NCBI GenBank assembly: GCA_010909165.1 | Contig: MU008183.1 | Location: 950,114 to 1,014,113 of the forward strand | Direction of reading: 5' to 3' | Origin: Anthoceros angustus | Taxonomy: Eukaryota; Streptophyta; Anthocerotopsida; Anthocerotales; Anthocerotaceae | Length of the DNA: 64,000 nucleotides | Part shown: in pieces, positions 32,093 through 43,249 of the stretch | Layout: each line of letters opens with the position of its first letter | Numbering within the stretch: the first letter of the stretch is position 1 | Made by a program: the position numbers and the translations under genes | Notes under the pieces: model-generated | Databases searched by the model: none | Told to the model about the DNA's origin: nothing | What the model saw: the letters and a program-made list of their open reading frames with translations, nothing else

Positions 32093-33239
32093 TGGCTATT
32101 CCAAACTTTTCGATGGACCTAAACGCTATACCTGCCAAGGGCACTGCACTTTCATGGACTTCAACCCTTCCATCCATCGCCAGCCTATACCCAAACCCCC
32201 AAACCATACCTCAGAGCGGGGGTGAAGTGTCTGAATGGAGGCGTGACCAAAGCCATCAGCTTCCTGCGTAGTACAAACAAGAATCAACAACTTGAACGGC
32301 CATTTCACCGTTGCACTCCAAGTACCAGCTCATGTGCCAAAAGTTTTGCCTTTTGCACTGGGCTTCGTGTACTCACAATGGAGCAAGGAGCCCAGCAAAG
32401 CATCTTCATGCAAAATCAGAGCTCCTACAAAGTCATAGAGGACTGTGCCTCCAAAACTTGCCTCACACAGTACCTGGGAGTTTACATCTAGAGATTCTCA
32501 AGACAACCACAAGGCTCAACAGGGATGGTTGCCTGCCCCAATGCTATCAGTGCAAGCACCAAGTGATCAGAGGACGAAAGCACGCACCAGAGCGGAGCCA
32601 GCCAAACACATCACAAAGACAGGGGGAGAAAATTTTGAGAGCAACAATGCACATTGCAATAACAGCCTTGCATCATTGTCCCCCAGAAAGAAGAAAGCCT
32701 GGTGCCAATCAGTGTGAGAACATTTCGACAACCCGGCCACCATCTGATAGCACACTTGATTAGCAGGCTGGAAAAGAGATCCTATCTTAGAAACAGCAGG
32801 CCATCCACGCACACACGACTTATCGCCCTTCATTCTCAAGCTGAGGGACATTCGCACAACTGAGAAAATCACAGCTGCTGGATCTGAGAACTGGCAACTA
32901 ACCAAGATTCACGCAAGATGTACGTCACTACCAGGATCTCGACGCAGACGCACAGAAACCCTACCCGCAAGACGACCCCCCTCCGATCAAACGCTAACCA
33001 GAAAGAGCTCGCGCCCAACCACGCCCTGGCACGTCTTGCAGGCTGAAGACACGCGGGTGTAAGCGATGCACTGAGCAACGCTGACTGGTGACGGCTGCAT
33101 GTCATCCTGCCCGTGTACAGAGCTGTTCAAGTCGACATAACACGCTTGCCGCCTGATCGCAGTTAGTTTCCCACCAGCCTGGTGGCTCGATTCGAGAGAA
33201 GGGTCACTGCTGGCATCGTTTGTGAGCGCGTTGTCCACA
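32093..33239. other. Intergenic region between divergent BLISTER and MND1
   Basis: No gene seen. It should contain both promoters, which face away from each other. Short open frames on both strands show no domain. Confidence 0.5.
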
Positions 33240-33266
33240 ATGGCCAAGAAGCCCCGGGAAGCTTGA
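33240..33266 (+). promoter_or_regulatory. Possible upstream ORF in the MND1 leader
   Basis: ATG in a good context (ACAATGGCC) followed by seven codons and TGA (product MAKKPREA), 40 bp before the MND1 start. It matters only if the transcription start lies upstream, which cannot be seen here. Confidence 0.35.
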
Positions 33267-33305
33267 GGCGCAGGGATTGCGGCAGTTGCTGTAGGACAGG
33301 CAGTC

Positions 33306-34793
33306 ATGGTGAATTGCTAGTCTCCCACTCAGAACTGAACCTGATTGTGCTGCCTTGTAGATCGTGCTGTTTGTACTGATATCTCCTGTGGGCTGGTTGG
33401 TGTTGCTCAGTCGAAGAAGAGAGGCTTGTCTTCGGAGGAAAAGCGGAGCCAGATGCTGCAAATCTTCTATGAGAGCCAGGACTTCTATCTGGTATGTTCA
33501 GAAGCTGTGGTTTGATCGTTTCCAAGTTGAAAGTGTGGCGAATGTAGTGTATCTGTTGAGATGCTGAGAATTGGTCTTGGAATGCAAGCTGCGGGAACTG
33601 GAGAAGATAGGTCCGAAGAAAGGTGTTATCAGTCAATCCGTGAAGGACGTGGTGCAGAGCTTGGTGGATGACGATCTGGTGTTCAAAGATAAAATTGGCA
33701 CCTCAGTGGGTTTCACCTTTCCGGCTTGCTTGCTATGTTCACGTTCTTACAATGTGAAGAACAGAGAGCTGACAAACTCCAAGATCGCAGGTGTATTTCT
33801 GGAGTCTTCCAAGCCGAGCTGGGAACCAGGTAATTGCAAATACGAACAGGAGTGAGAGCTAGAGAAGAGCTTGCAGCCCTCGTTTGGGACGTGGGACTGG
33901 CATTGACTAGGTGTAACCTCGCCTTTCTCTTGATTCCCTTTGTAAGCTTCGGCAAATGCACAAGAAGTTAAAAGCTGAGCTTGAAGTTGTCAAGAAGAGA
34001 CGGCTGGAGTTGCAGTCTGAGAAAGAGAACCTGCAAAAGGGAAGAGAAGCTTCGGTATGAGTCTTGCTCCTTGCTGCTGCTAACCCGTGGGCTATCTGCA
34101 TGCATATGGCCCAGTGTGATGCTGACTTGCTTATCTTGTCACCAGAGTGAGCGTGATGCTGGTTTGGCACGACTAAGAGAGCTGGAGGAGCAAGCAAAGC
34201 CCCTAAAGGTATCTCTGGCTTCATCACTGGCATTGCAGAGCTTTTTGAAATTTCGTGAGAGGGTCTGTTCAGTTTGGAGGTCTCCGAGTTGCAGGAAGAG
34301 TTGGCAACTTATGCCGAAAACGACCCAGCCGTGCAGGAAGCAATGCGTAAGTCTAGCTACTTGCCGCTACTTCAAATCCCCGTCATACAGCGAGCAATAT
34401 CCTGGTCTCACCTGCAAGGGTATCTCCTTCTTTATGTGCAGAGAAAGCAGCTGTCGTGGCAATGGAGGCTGCAAACCGGTGGACAGGTAGAATTCGTTGC
34501 TTTTTGGAGATGAGATGTCTGGTGCGATGTCCCTTTCTGTCAAGCGTCTTTGTCCCACACTACCATGCTGAGAAATCGTTGACGCCCATACCTTATGCAG
34601 ACAATGTTTTTACGCTCCAGCAATGGTGCAACAACACATTTCCTGAAGCGCGAGAAAGGCTTGAACAAGCATTCTGTGAGGTCAGCCCCGACATTTTCAG
34701 CCGTGACTGAAGTCATGCCAAGTGAAGTGCTCTCTCAGGCTTGTTTCGCTGCAGGTCGGCATCACCAGCGACTTCGACTACCTCGAAAATTGA
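33306..34793 (+). CDS. MND1: Meiotic nuclear division protein 1 (MND1)
   Basis: Partner of HOP2. The heterodimer stimulates DMC1/RAD51 strand exchange during meiotic recombination. Ten exons: join(33306..33308, 33411..33491, 33589..33705, 33791..33829, 33947..34054, 34146..34208, 34295..34346, 34442..34486, 34601..34680, 34755..34793), 208 aa. All introns are GT-AG and 74-117 bp, and every junction keeps frame. The first coding exon contains only the ATG. The winged-helix N-terminus reads SKKRGLSSEEKR, FYESQDFYL, KKGVISQSVKDVVQSLVDDD and VYFWSLPS. A coiled coil follows (residues about 80-150, with EELATYAENDPA), then ANRWTDNVFTLQQWC and the C-terminal ITSDFDYLEN. Length is a little under the usual 205-230 aa because the tail after DFDYLE is short. 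It is divergent from BLISTER. Confidence 0.95.
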
Positions 34794-36500
34794 TGGACAG
34801 ACGTTTCACAGGGATTATTTCTGCCTGTGCCTCCGCCTCTGCCACTGGAAGAGGATTGTGAGTCCTATGGATTGCTAAGCACCCCAAATGCGAGGTAACC
34901 TGAAAAGAGGACGCGACGGAACACTGCGGTGGCTAGAGACGTCATGAATTTCCCACCTCGCTTAGCTCCACAGGATACGCGAAAAGCAACCCCTTAGCTG
35001 AGGACAACCTCCTGCTAGATATTACTGCTCGCATATGCAGAGGCAACCAGGCGTACATCCGGAAGCAGGGGCGCCAAGTACCCCGGAGTTGCGACAGGCT
35101 GTGACGTTCTTTTGGTGCAGAGTGCGCGTGTGGATGCGCCGTTTTCCGTCTATGACTCAACGGCAGTGCAAAAACGTTGGGGTTAGAAAAGAACGGAAGG
35201 GAGGGCCAGCTAAGGTTCCTACTAAGCAATAAATGGACTCAACTTACAACATCCAACCTCACTAATACGAGTAATCGAATGATAATTTAAATTTAAAATA
35301 AAATATTCAATTTATTCAAATAAAAGACAAAATGATGAAAATATTATTCAAATATAAGATAAAACAATTAACAATCATGTTCTTTAGTTGCTCTCCATAT
35401 CACGTATCCCTGCGGGTTTTATGCGTTAATGTTGATGAGCTCTCCTCATGTATCTCTCCTCCCTCACTACTAAAATTTTTATTACAATCAAGTTATAGTA
35501 ACGACGTTACTAGGGCTAGGTTCCATGCCTTTGCACTTCCGCCATTCCGTTCGATCTCTACCGTACCATTACACCAACTATCTTTCGTCTTGCAACAACA
35601 GGGGTTAGTCCCCCATGGTCTAGTGCCCTACTAAGGGTTGCTCCCCCTTCTCTTGGGGTAGATGGGTTTTCCCATCTCTTTTTCGTAATAAAGTCTGCGG
35701 GGTAGACCGCTTTCGTCATTTTGCTTATAAGCCTAGCCGTGATGGCCTAGGTCTTAGTCCGTGATGCCGTGCCAAGCTCCATGTGCGCCTGCCAACTCAT
35801 TGCTTCCAACTTCCTTTCTTTGATGTCGTGAGTAGCATATTGACCAATGACCTCATGCCGACTGCGAGAAGGACTAGTATTGCTCCCTTTCACTTCTAGT
35901 ACTGCTTCGCCCATAACCAATCTAGGTATGTCCACAATGTTTGTTGCATCTTTTGGCTTGTTATTGGAGCCATTAGAATGTTCACGTGCAGACCCATGCC
36001 TACGCGAAGGCTCCAAGTCCAAATTTATCAACATGTTCCTCCTTATCCACATCAACGAATTCCAAGTTATCGTCTATATGTAAAACCTCGAGATCTATAA
36101 CAGGTAGAGCTAGTTCTGCACCTAGACATCGACCTACGTTGTCGTGGTCAATGTCTTCATCCTCCATGAAGTGTTGGTCTGTTTGTAGGGCACCGTGTTC
36201 TCTTGATCATCGTCTTCATCTACATCAAAATCAAATTGGTCTGTTACTGCACCCAGGTCCTCTTGGTCATCATCTACCTTAAACTCATGGAATATTTGTG
36301 TACCAAGGTCATCGTCTTCCTCTGGGTTTGCCACTAGGTGATAATTGTGGACCCATGTGTCCTTTGCGTGATTCATGTCAATGGACCAAGTTGGATGAAC
36401 AGCATACTAGATGTCCTATGAAATGAAATAAAGTTTGTATAGGTTAAAAATCAAAGACAAAGATCAAGAATGATATATTAAGACAGTGTAAGGTTTGGTC
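34794..36500. other. Intergenic region, no supported gene
   Basis: 35250-35380 is AT-rich. Two minus-strand frames (35747-36055 and 36134-36376) encode low-complexity acidic and polar peptides (EEDDDLG, DVDEDDDQEN) with no domain I recognise; they may be remnants of a mobile element. No RNA gene seen. Confidence 0.45.
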
Positions 36501-36504
36501 TCCC

Positions 36505-36796
36505 TCTAGGGCTGTACCTTTTCTTCGGTATCCGAAGGGGGATATTGCTTCTCCGCCTGGACTTCAGGTTCTTGGTGTCCCGATTGGGCCTCCTGCCTTT
36601 ACCCAGGATTATGTGCACGCAGCTTTGGTTGAGGATTTGGTACACATCGACGACCTTTCTGAACTAGAAGACCCGCAAGTGGCATTTGGGATCCTCCGTT
36701 TTGCACGCCGGCCAAGATACCTTCTCCGAGCGGTTGCCCCCTCCCCGGTTTTCTTGTCTAGCCTAAGGAATTTCGACAAGCGACTTATGCAGGTTT
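36505..36796 (+). pseudogene. LINE-type (non-LTR) retroelement ORF2 fragment
   Basis: One plus-strand frame reads FLRYPKGDIASPPGLQVLGVPIGPPAF, then DPQVAFGILRFARRPRYLLRAVAP and FDKRLM. This is the pattern found downstream of the RT core in non-LTR elements: a VLGxPIG motif, a leucine/arginine spacer with YLLR, then FD. It is a short internal fragment with no start, cut off at 36797 where GC-rich repeat DNA begins. Confidence 0.6.
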
Positions 36797-37340
36797 GCGC
36801 GCACTGGGACTCTAGGCGAGCCGAGGTGTGCGCACGGCGTGCACCGTTGCACTGCGGCCAGGTAAGGCGCGCATCGGGACTCTAGGCGAGCCGAGGTGTG
36901 CGCACTTGGGCGCGCACGGGTCAGCGCTTATGGCAATAGGGCACCATGGGCAGGTGCGCGCGGCCTCATGGTGCCCTACGCTAATACGCGCGCCGAGGAG
37001 GGCCCATTGAGACCTCGCGTGGGTGCGACCGAGGGGTTATGTGACCATGCACCCACGGGCGCGCACTTAAGCGTTGCCCTAGTGCGCGCGCGCGCGCACC
37101 GGGTTGATGCGCGGCACACCACAGCGCCCCGCGCGCGACCGGGTCTCGGCTCGGGCCACAGTGCGCGCACGCCGCATTCTCAATGGAGCCTCGCGGCGCG
37201 CATGGGTCACATGGCCCCCGCGCACATGGCCTTTTGATGCGCGCCCGCGCGCACCGGGGGCCATGTGACCCTGGCGCGCCCGCGCGCGATCACATGCGCC
37301 AAAGCGGCGCATAAAGGCCCACCGGTGTGATGTGACTCGT
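36797..37340. repeat. GCGCGCAC-rich alternating purine-pyrimidine block
   Basis: About 540 bp saturated with GCGCGC, GCGCACG and TGCGCGC steps, including a perfect GCGCGCGCGC run near 37085 and a repeated GACTCTAGGCGAGCCGAGGTG at about 36810 and 36878. Composition jumps sharply at both edges. Open frames on both strands are by-products of stop-poor sequence. Confidence 0.75.
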
Positions 37341-38930
37341 CAGCACGCCTGCGCCATCTCCCAGCACCTTATACACGACATGGTGCCATCAGAAAAAAAC
37401 TTGGCAAGCTATAATCATCTTGGTCAACATACCTTGTCATAGCTGCGTCCAGTCCACTACGCAGGTCTTGAGTATTGCATCGCCTTGAAGCTTCATTTTG
37501 AATTGCGCCCGGACTTCATACTTCCAAGCCCATAGAATGTACCCAACTACAATCTTCTGCGTCCTCAACGCATCCATATACCCGTTCACCCAGCGCCGGA
37601 ATGGGATCAAAATTCTGTTGGGTGGAGTCCGTTCCTTCTTCATGGATGCACCATTCCTTGTCCAAGAGCCCTGCTCGATAGATCGATAAATTTCAGTCAG
37701 GTCTGATGTTGGTTGGTCGCGACCACCACGCACCTCCTCTGCTGCACTCCTCCGCTTCCAAGCTCGTGCCTCGACATTGACTTCGCCTGGTTTTGGAGGT
37801 TTGGGCTGGTGGAGGTTCAACCAAGGCGTAGTGTTTGCACGCACTGTCACGGGCAGATACAGGAAGCATTAGAGGAAATCGTGAAACACGACTGCCAAGG
37901 ACCAAAGGAAGGTTGAAGGTGTTTTGATTTCATGGAACAAGCCAAATTATGGAGCCACAAACCTACTATTTCGGGTTCTCTTTATATAGTATACACCCAA
38001 ACCCAAAGTGTCTACACCGCCAGCCACCTAAACCGCTTTTCGAACGCCAAGACCCAAGCACCTCAATCCGGTCGCACCGCCAAAAACGCTACCCCTTTGC
38101 CCAAAAACGACCATCACCGTGCAAACGCGGATCTTACGCATGTCAAAATCAAACACCAAGGATGCCCGAGAAGAAGCCAAAAGAGCCAGACTGAACCATG
38201 GTGCTCGCGGCGCGAAGAAGCTGCACTGCCCATCGATACGGCGCACAGATCAGAGTGCTCGCCAGCTGCGCACGACCCCATCGCACACCGACGGGCGCAC
38301 ACACACTGATCATGGCTAGAATCACCAGCAGCCGGAGCACTTCACCTACTTGAACTCACGCCACCTGCCTGCTCCGCGCTCTTCCTCTTTGTCGCGCTCT
38401 GCCGATCTAGATTCTTCGCTTCCTCGCAACCGTATTCTCTCGGACATGAAAACGGCTAGCGGTCATTTGTACCCAACTTTGTTTGTTTATAGGGCACAAT
38501 TAAGTGCCGCGAGTTAACCTCGCTTGCCTAAGCATGGGTTAACTAATCATGGGTTGAAGGTTAAGTGTAGGTTTCGTTATAGCCCTTATTTCAAGATGTT
38601 CGATAATTAACATTGGCGGCTACTATAACAGGTTAACCTGCCACCATAATCATCTATGGATATTTTAAGGTTCAAACAAAGATGGACAAGCTGCACACGA
38701 AGCTCTTCTTCCTCTCGAGTTGCAGACATTCGCTAAGTTTGAAGAGCTAGCAAATGCATGCGCTTCTCAACCTACTCTTGCATACAGTCCTGTGGGCGAT
38801 TGGAAGGCCATAGCGACAATGATGATGTGGTCCTGACAATGTCCCTATCTCCCAAGAGGTAACCTTATCCCGCAGTGTTCACTTTACCTTCTCCGCACAT
38901 ACCTTCATTCCTCTCTCACTGCTAATTCCT
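37341..38930. other. Intergenic/transposon-like region, no recognised domain
   Basis: A minus-strand frame (37437-37850, 137 codons) has a charged N-terminus and the words FRRWVNGYMDALR and GYILWAWKYEV, but I recognise no family. 38510-38640 contains repeated GGTTAAC/TTAACC words. Upstream of the copia fragment the sequence looks like decayed retroelement DNA. Confidence 0.4.
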
Positions 38931-38944
38931 TACCAGCGCCTAGT

Positions 38945-40041
38945 ATCCAGGGTTACTTCTCCTACTGAGTCCCCTCTTGACCTTGAGGGGCCACCATATG
39001 ACACCTGTGCATTCGATTTTACGCAAGCTCGAGGTAACTTGAAATTAGAAATGCTCACCAACCAAGACTTTGCCAACAACCAACCAATTCCACTCCAAGT
39101 CATTCAACCTATCCCAGCACAGCCAGACATCGTTCTCCCTGAGATAAACCAGCCACCAGACCCCATTCCCGAGACTCCACCTGCAACACATGAAGCACCC
39201 TTCACTTTGAGGCGCTCTGCCGGCCATCGACCACCAACTCATGAATGGAGATGTTTCCCAAGATTCTTTTGCTCGGCCAACACCCAATCCACGAGCTGAG
39301 GAGCTACCAGCCCTTGCACATGTTTCACACACTGACTCAGTTCAGCTTGCTCTACATCAGGCCTTTTCAGCCATTGAAGTGAAAGGAGTACCCCTCTCAG
39401 TTGAAGAAGCTTTCAGCACTCCGGAGTGCACAATAACAGTAAAATCCGAGTACGACTCCCTCATCTCAAATAAAATTTGGAATCTCACAGACTTTCTTGA
39501 AGGCAGGAAATCCATTTCCTGCAAGTGGACATTTCGGAGAAAGCTAAATCCATATGGTAAAGTAGCAAGATACAAAGCCCAACTTGTGGCTCGGGGCTTC
39601 ACCCAAGTACCATGTTTCGACAACGAAGAAAACAGACTCTTCAACCCAGTTGCGAAGTCAACCTCCATTAGGATACTACAAGCATTTGCTACCTCACACC
39701 ACCTGCAGATACATTAGGTTGATGTTAAAACAGCATTCACATATGGGGCACTTCACGAGAAAATCTATATGCTGCAATCGCCTAGTTTCATGCGAGATCC
39801 CAAGAAAGTTTGCAAGCTCCTTAAATCCATTTACGGCTTGAAGCAGTCTGCTCATGTATGGAATGAAACCGCTGATCTGCATCTCAAGAAATGTGGCTCC
39901 ACCTCTCTCACTGCCGACACAAGCGTCTACATGCTGAGGATCAAGGACAAGTTTGCCATCGTCGCACTGTATGTGAACGGTAATTTTATTTTTGGCACTG
40001 ACCTCTTTGTCATGAGTGGAGTGGATTTGTCATTGTTTTAA
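38945..40041 (+). pseudogene. Ty1/copia retrotransposon reverse transcriptase remnant
   Basis: Plus-strand frames 39241-39717 and, after an in-frame TAG at 39715, 39718-40041 read together as the N-terminal half of a copia-type RT. Words seen are NKIWNL, GRKSISCKWTF, VARYKAQLVARGFTQ, then DVKTAFTYGAL, KSIYGLKQSAHVWNE and YVNGNFIFG. The catalytic Asp-Asp pair expected in that last motif is replaced by Asn-Gly, so the enzyme is dead twice over. The Pro-rich 39039-39299 frame resembles the linker before the RT. RNase H and LTRs were not found. Confidence 0.85.
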
Positions 40042-40234
40042 TTTATGCCTAGATCAGCATGTCGCTTACTATGACCAACTGCAGAACAACCGTTAGATAG
40101 TTGCAGCTACATTTGTGTGTATTAATTCTCCTCATTGTATCAGTAAAGCATCCTGTATTCTAGATTCCAATTGCCTCTTTAGGAAGCTAGAGGGCACATT
40201 GTGCGCCAGTCTCTTTCTCACGAAGGGAGTCCAG

Positions 40235-40552
40235 ATGGTATTTGAAGACAACAAGGGATTCGATGTGCTGGTAATGATCGATAATGCGGTCGGGACGGGG
40301 GCCAGCCATATCATGCTGCAGTTTTCCAATAGGCTAGGTGTGGAAAGTTTGGAAGATGCCAATTATGAGGATGAGGATGATCCATGGAGACAGCTCAAAG
40401 ACTGGCTGGAGAATATGTTACAAGGGGATGAGCTTGCCCAACCTGGTGACAAAATTAAAGACATGGTCTCGTCATGTTCCGTACACAAAGACCTTCTACA
40501 GTGCATCCTAGACGCCGAGGGGCAAGCGTGGAGTGTGACACAAAAGGATTGA
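40235..40552 (+). CDS. Hypothetical ORF in a transposon-rich region
   Basis: A 105-codon frame from ATG 40235, open further upstream without ATG. The product is acidic with DNAVGTGASHIM and EDEDDPWRQLKDWLENML. No family recognised. Ordinary amino-acid composition makes it more convincing than neighbouring frames, but no partner exon or regulatory signal is visible. It could be part of a retroelement or a captured exon. Confidence 0.25.
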   Translation: MVFEDNKGFDVLVMIDNAVGTGASHIMLQFSNRLGVESLEDANYEDEDDPWRQLKDWLENMLQGDELAQPGDKIKDMVSSCSVHKDLLQCILDAEGQAWSVTQKD

Positions 40553-41900
40553 ATTAGGTGCTCCCTTGCCCGATATTTTATGTGCATCTGGTTAGAAAAG
40601 AGGTTTCTCTGACAAAAAGGGGTTATGGCTAAGATCCTATCTTTTTCTTGGGCAAAAACGTGCATTTTCTTTTTTTTTTAGGCTTGGGCATTCAAACCCC
40701 CGGCGCCACGCCTTGCATGTTCATTTGGTCACACTACGCCGTACCCGTGGTCATTTGGTCACAACAGCGTCTGTTCTGAAAGGGGTTTCTCCTGTCAAAA
40801 GGGGTTTTGGAAAAATCCCAACCCTATTCCGCCGAAAACCGAAGCTGGGTTGGTTTTTGTTGAGTTTTGTAGGTGTTCATCCATCGGATTCGGCATTCTC
40901 CCCGGACCACTTCCTCGTCCGTCATTTACATGGTGGCGCCTTGCACTCGTGTTCATGGATAATTTGTTGTGATGAAGGCGGACCGAATTCTTCCATAATT
41001 TCGCATGTCAAGAGTTTCGCAATTTGTGTGGTTCTATATGTTTTGTATACTGCGGGGCTAGCTAAGCGCGCCTAAACAAGGGTATGCGAAACTTGTGCGC
41101 ACAAGGCAAAACGAAAACATCAACCGAGGGAAATATGTCTTCTTGAGGTCCGTGGATGTGGCGGAAGCCCGACATAAGAAGTTGCACAACCCACGCCCAC
41201 ATAGACACACCTCATCTATCTACCCTATGCCCTAAAGCTACGAAGAATACCCTATCACCTTTCTATCCTCTACGGTGTTTCCGCCTCCTTCGACGGTGAC
41301 CTTGTGCCGATCATCATCAAACATGCCTTCAAAAGCACCAGAGTCCCTGCCTGCTCGCCGGTTCTTGTTGCGATTGGCCGAACCGAAGTGATGTTCATCC
41401 TGCCCGCTTGTCGAACTACACCACCCTTATTTCGGATTTTCGCCAAATCATCATTTTCCTCCAATGCATCTCCTCCGAACTTGGTGGTCTCGTGTATCTT
41501 CAACCCTATTACCTTCTTCCACGGTAGATGTTGAAGTTCGAATTTTTGTCTTGATAAGCTCCTGTACGGACTTGTAGAGTGCTATCCTTGCAAAGGAGAA
41601 CCCAGATGCCAAAATAAATGTCTCCGATATCAACATCCAGTGCTTGGTCGCCTCCGTTGTCGCAAACCCTCTCTATCACTGTGTGGAGCCAATATCTCCT
41701 CCGTAGGTACCTTCCTCAAACGCATTGCTATTCTCTCGTCACCCACCACGGACAACTAGGTAAGGTTCGCCACATAAGAAATCCAAGTCTTGACTGCAAT
41801 CCGAGAAAGGCCTGTTACGATCGTCATCTCACATGGGACGCAATCATATGGCCTCCTCGATCTCGACATATCCCCATCGAATCTCGCCAACTCGATGGTC
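40553..41900. other. Intergenic region, no supported gene
   Basis: Two similar phrases, GAGGTTTCTCTGACAAAAAGG near 40600 and GGGGTTTCTCCTGTCAAAAGG near 40782, and a repeated TCATTTGGTCACA (about 40722 and 40750). No coding evidence. Confidence 0.45.
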
Positions 41901-41910
41901 GCTCCCGGGC

Positions 41911-42830
41911 CTAAAATTCCAGATACATGTGACGCGTTGCGGTTCGCGAATCGAGCCGAATGACAAAGACATCCGGAACGATGGGATTTAAGTTCCGCCC
42001 GCCCTCGTTGTACCACTCCCATGCTTTTGAAGATCTCGATGGACTCCTCCGATTTTGTCGCAAATATCGATCGTGATGCCCGTAACGAGTTCCACCATAC
42101 TTTGTCTTCCGAGATAGATATTTTTGCATCGGTTCTTCGAGGGCTTTCCTAATGGCTCAATGATTTATGCGGGTCTGCCCCGGTTTGCCATGCTTGAAGT
42201 GGACATAAAGGCGCCCCTTATATCTGCTTTCTGTATTCAAGGAACTCCAAACCTCCAACGGTTCCCAATGTGCAAGTAGAAAGTGCCTTGCCAAAGAATC
42301 ATATGGTTCGCCGCCTCTTTCTTCCCTTGAAATTTTGAATTGATGTCGATAACTATGATTGTGCAAATTCCTCACGCATCTCGTCCTCTTTACCCATCCC
42401 ATTGGGCCGATAAAGCTCGAAATCGCCACCCTAAACCATTTTCACTTCGGATTGGGTGTATAAGCGATGAATCAAACTCATAAGGGTTTCGAGTGACATT
42501 GCTTTTTGTGCCTCGAGACTTTTAGAAAAGCATGAGAACATTTGATCAATCGCATCATGTGTGTGCCCGACAAGAAGGAAGCCCACCTTCACCTTATCAA
42601 GACCCGCTTCGACAAGCATACTCAAGTATGCAAACAACAACATATTCTTGTTTTCTCGCCGTGTTGTCCAGTTGCAAGTAAAACGCCTTCGCGTCCTCAT
42701 AGGTGAGAATAACATCCGGATGATATGAATAGTTGTTGGCGCTGCTCCAATATTCGGAAGTTCACAAACACCGGTCTTCATAATGTTGTTGTATACCAAA
42801 CAACCCACAACATGGACCCGATGAGACCAT
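41911..42830 (-). pseudogene. Frameshifted DDE-like transposase (DUF7869-type)
   Basis: Minus-strand reading. One frame ends in YEDAKAFYLQLDNTAR; the next frame continues with ENKNMLLFAYLSMLVEAGL, KVKVGFLLVGHTHDAIDQMF and SLETLMSLIHRLYTQ. The LQLDN..RENKN..F and VGHTHDDIDQ-like words are hallmarks of a transposase family with a DDE-type core, often annotated DUF7869. The frames join only across a loss of about two bases near 42657, so the gene is broken. Further downstream frames (42157-42429 and 41911-42129) fit the family's C-terminal part, with more shifts. No terminal inverted repeats were identified. Confidence 0.7.
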
Positions 42831-43049
42831 CCGCAAAACCTTTGAGGGTGAAAATGGGAGCCTTGCTTTGGTCCATCCGTCTATCGCCATTCAATGTATT
42901 TGCTCGGTTGGCCTTTACACTTCAAACGTGTTTTGCAAGTTTTAGTCGCCCGCTTGATCGCCGACCGATGTTCACGAGGTGCCGCCAGACCTCACAAAAA
43001 ATGGATCACATGGTCGATTGACCTTGGTAGCGCACCGCATGACCGACCG

Positions 43050-43240
43050 GCGCAGACCAAGATTTCTGCGCGCGCAAGTGTGCGCGCCTGGGCGCACAAG
43101 GCAGCACCCACGCGCGGGCGCGCACAAGGCAGACCACCGCGGTGCGCCGCGCGCGCCCCGCCAGACCGCGGCCCCGGTGCGGCCAGGCGCGCACTCAGCC
43201 CCACTGCGGCGCGCACGTGTGGGCGGCGTTCGCACTAAGC
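43050..43240. repeat. Second GCGCGCAC-rich block
   Basis: About 190 bp of GCGCGC and GGCGCGCAC steps (GCGCGGGCGCGCACAAGGCAG and similar), with the same character as 36797-37340 and embedded in the transposase region. The edges are abrupt. Confidence 0.7.
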
Positions 43241-43249
43241 GCTTGGAGT

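Noticed and set aside
34266-34294. Alternative MND1 exon 7 starts at TTTGGAGG or TTGCAGG
   Set aside because: GCAG followed by GAAGAG keeps phase and matches the family's LKxExxxxAxNDP spacing exactly; the others break frame or add residues.
36828-37312. Overlapping Arg/Ala/His-rich frames
   Set aside because: By-products of the GCGCGCAC block, open in most frames.
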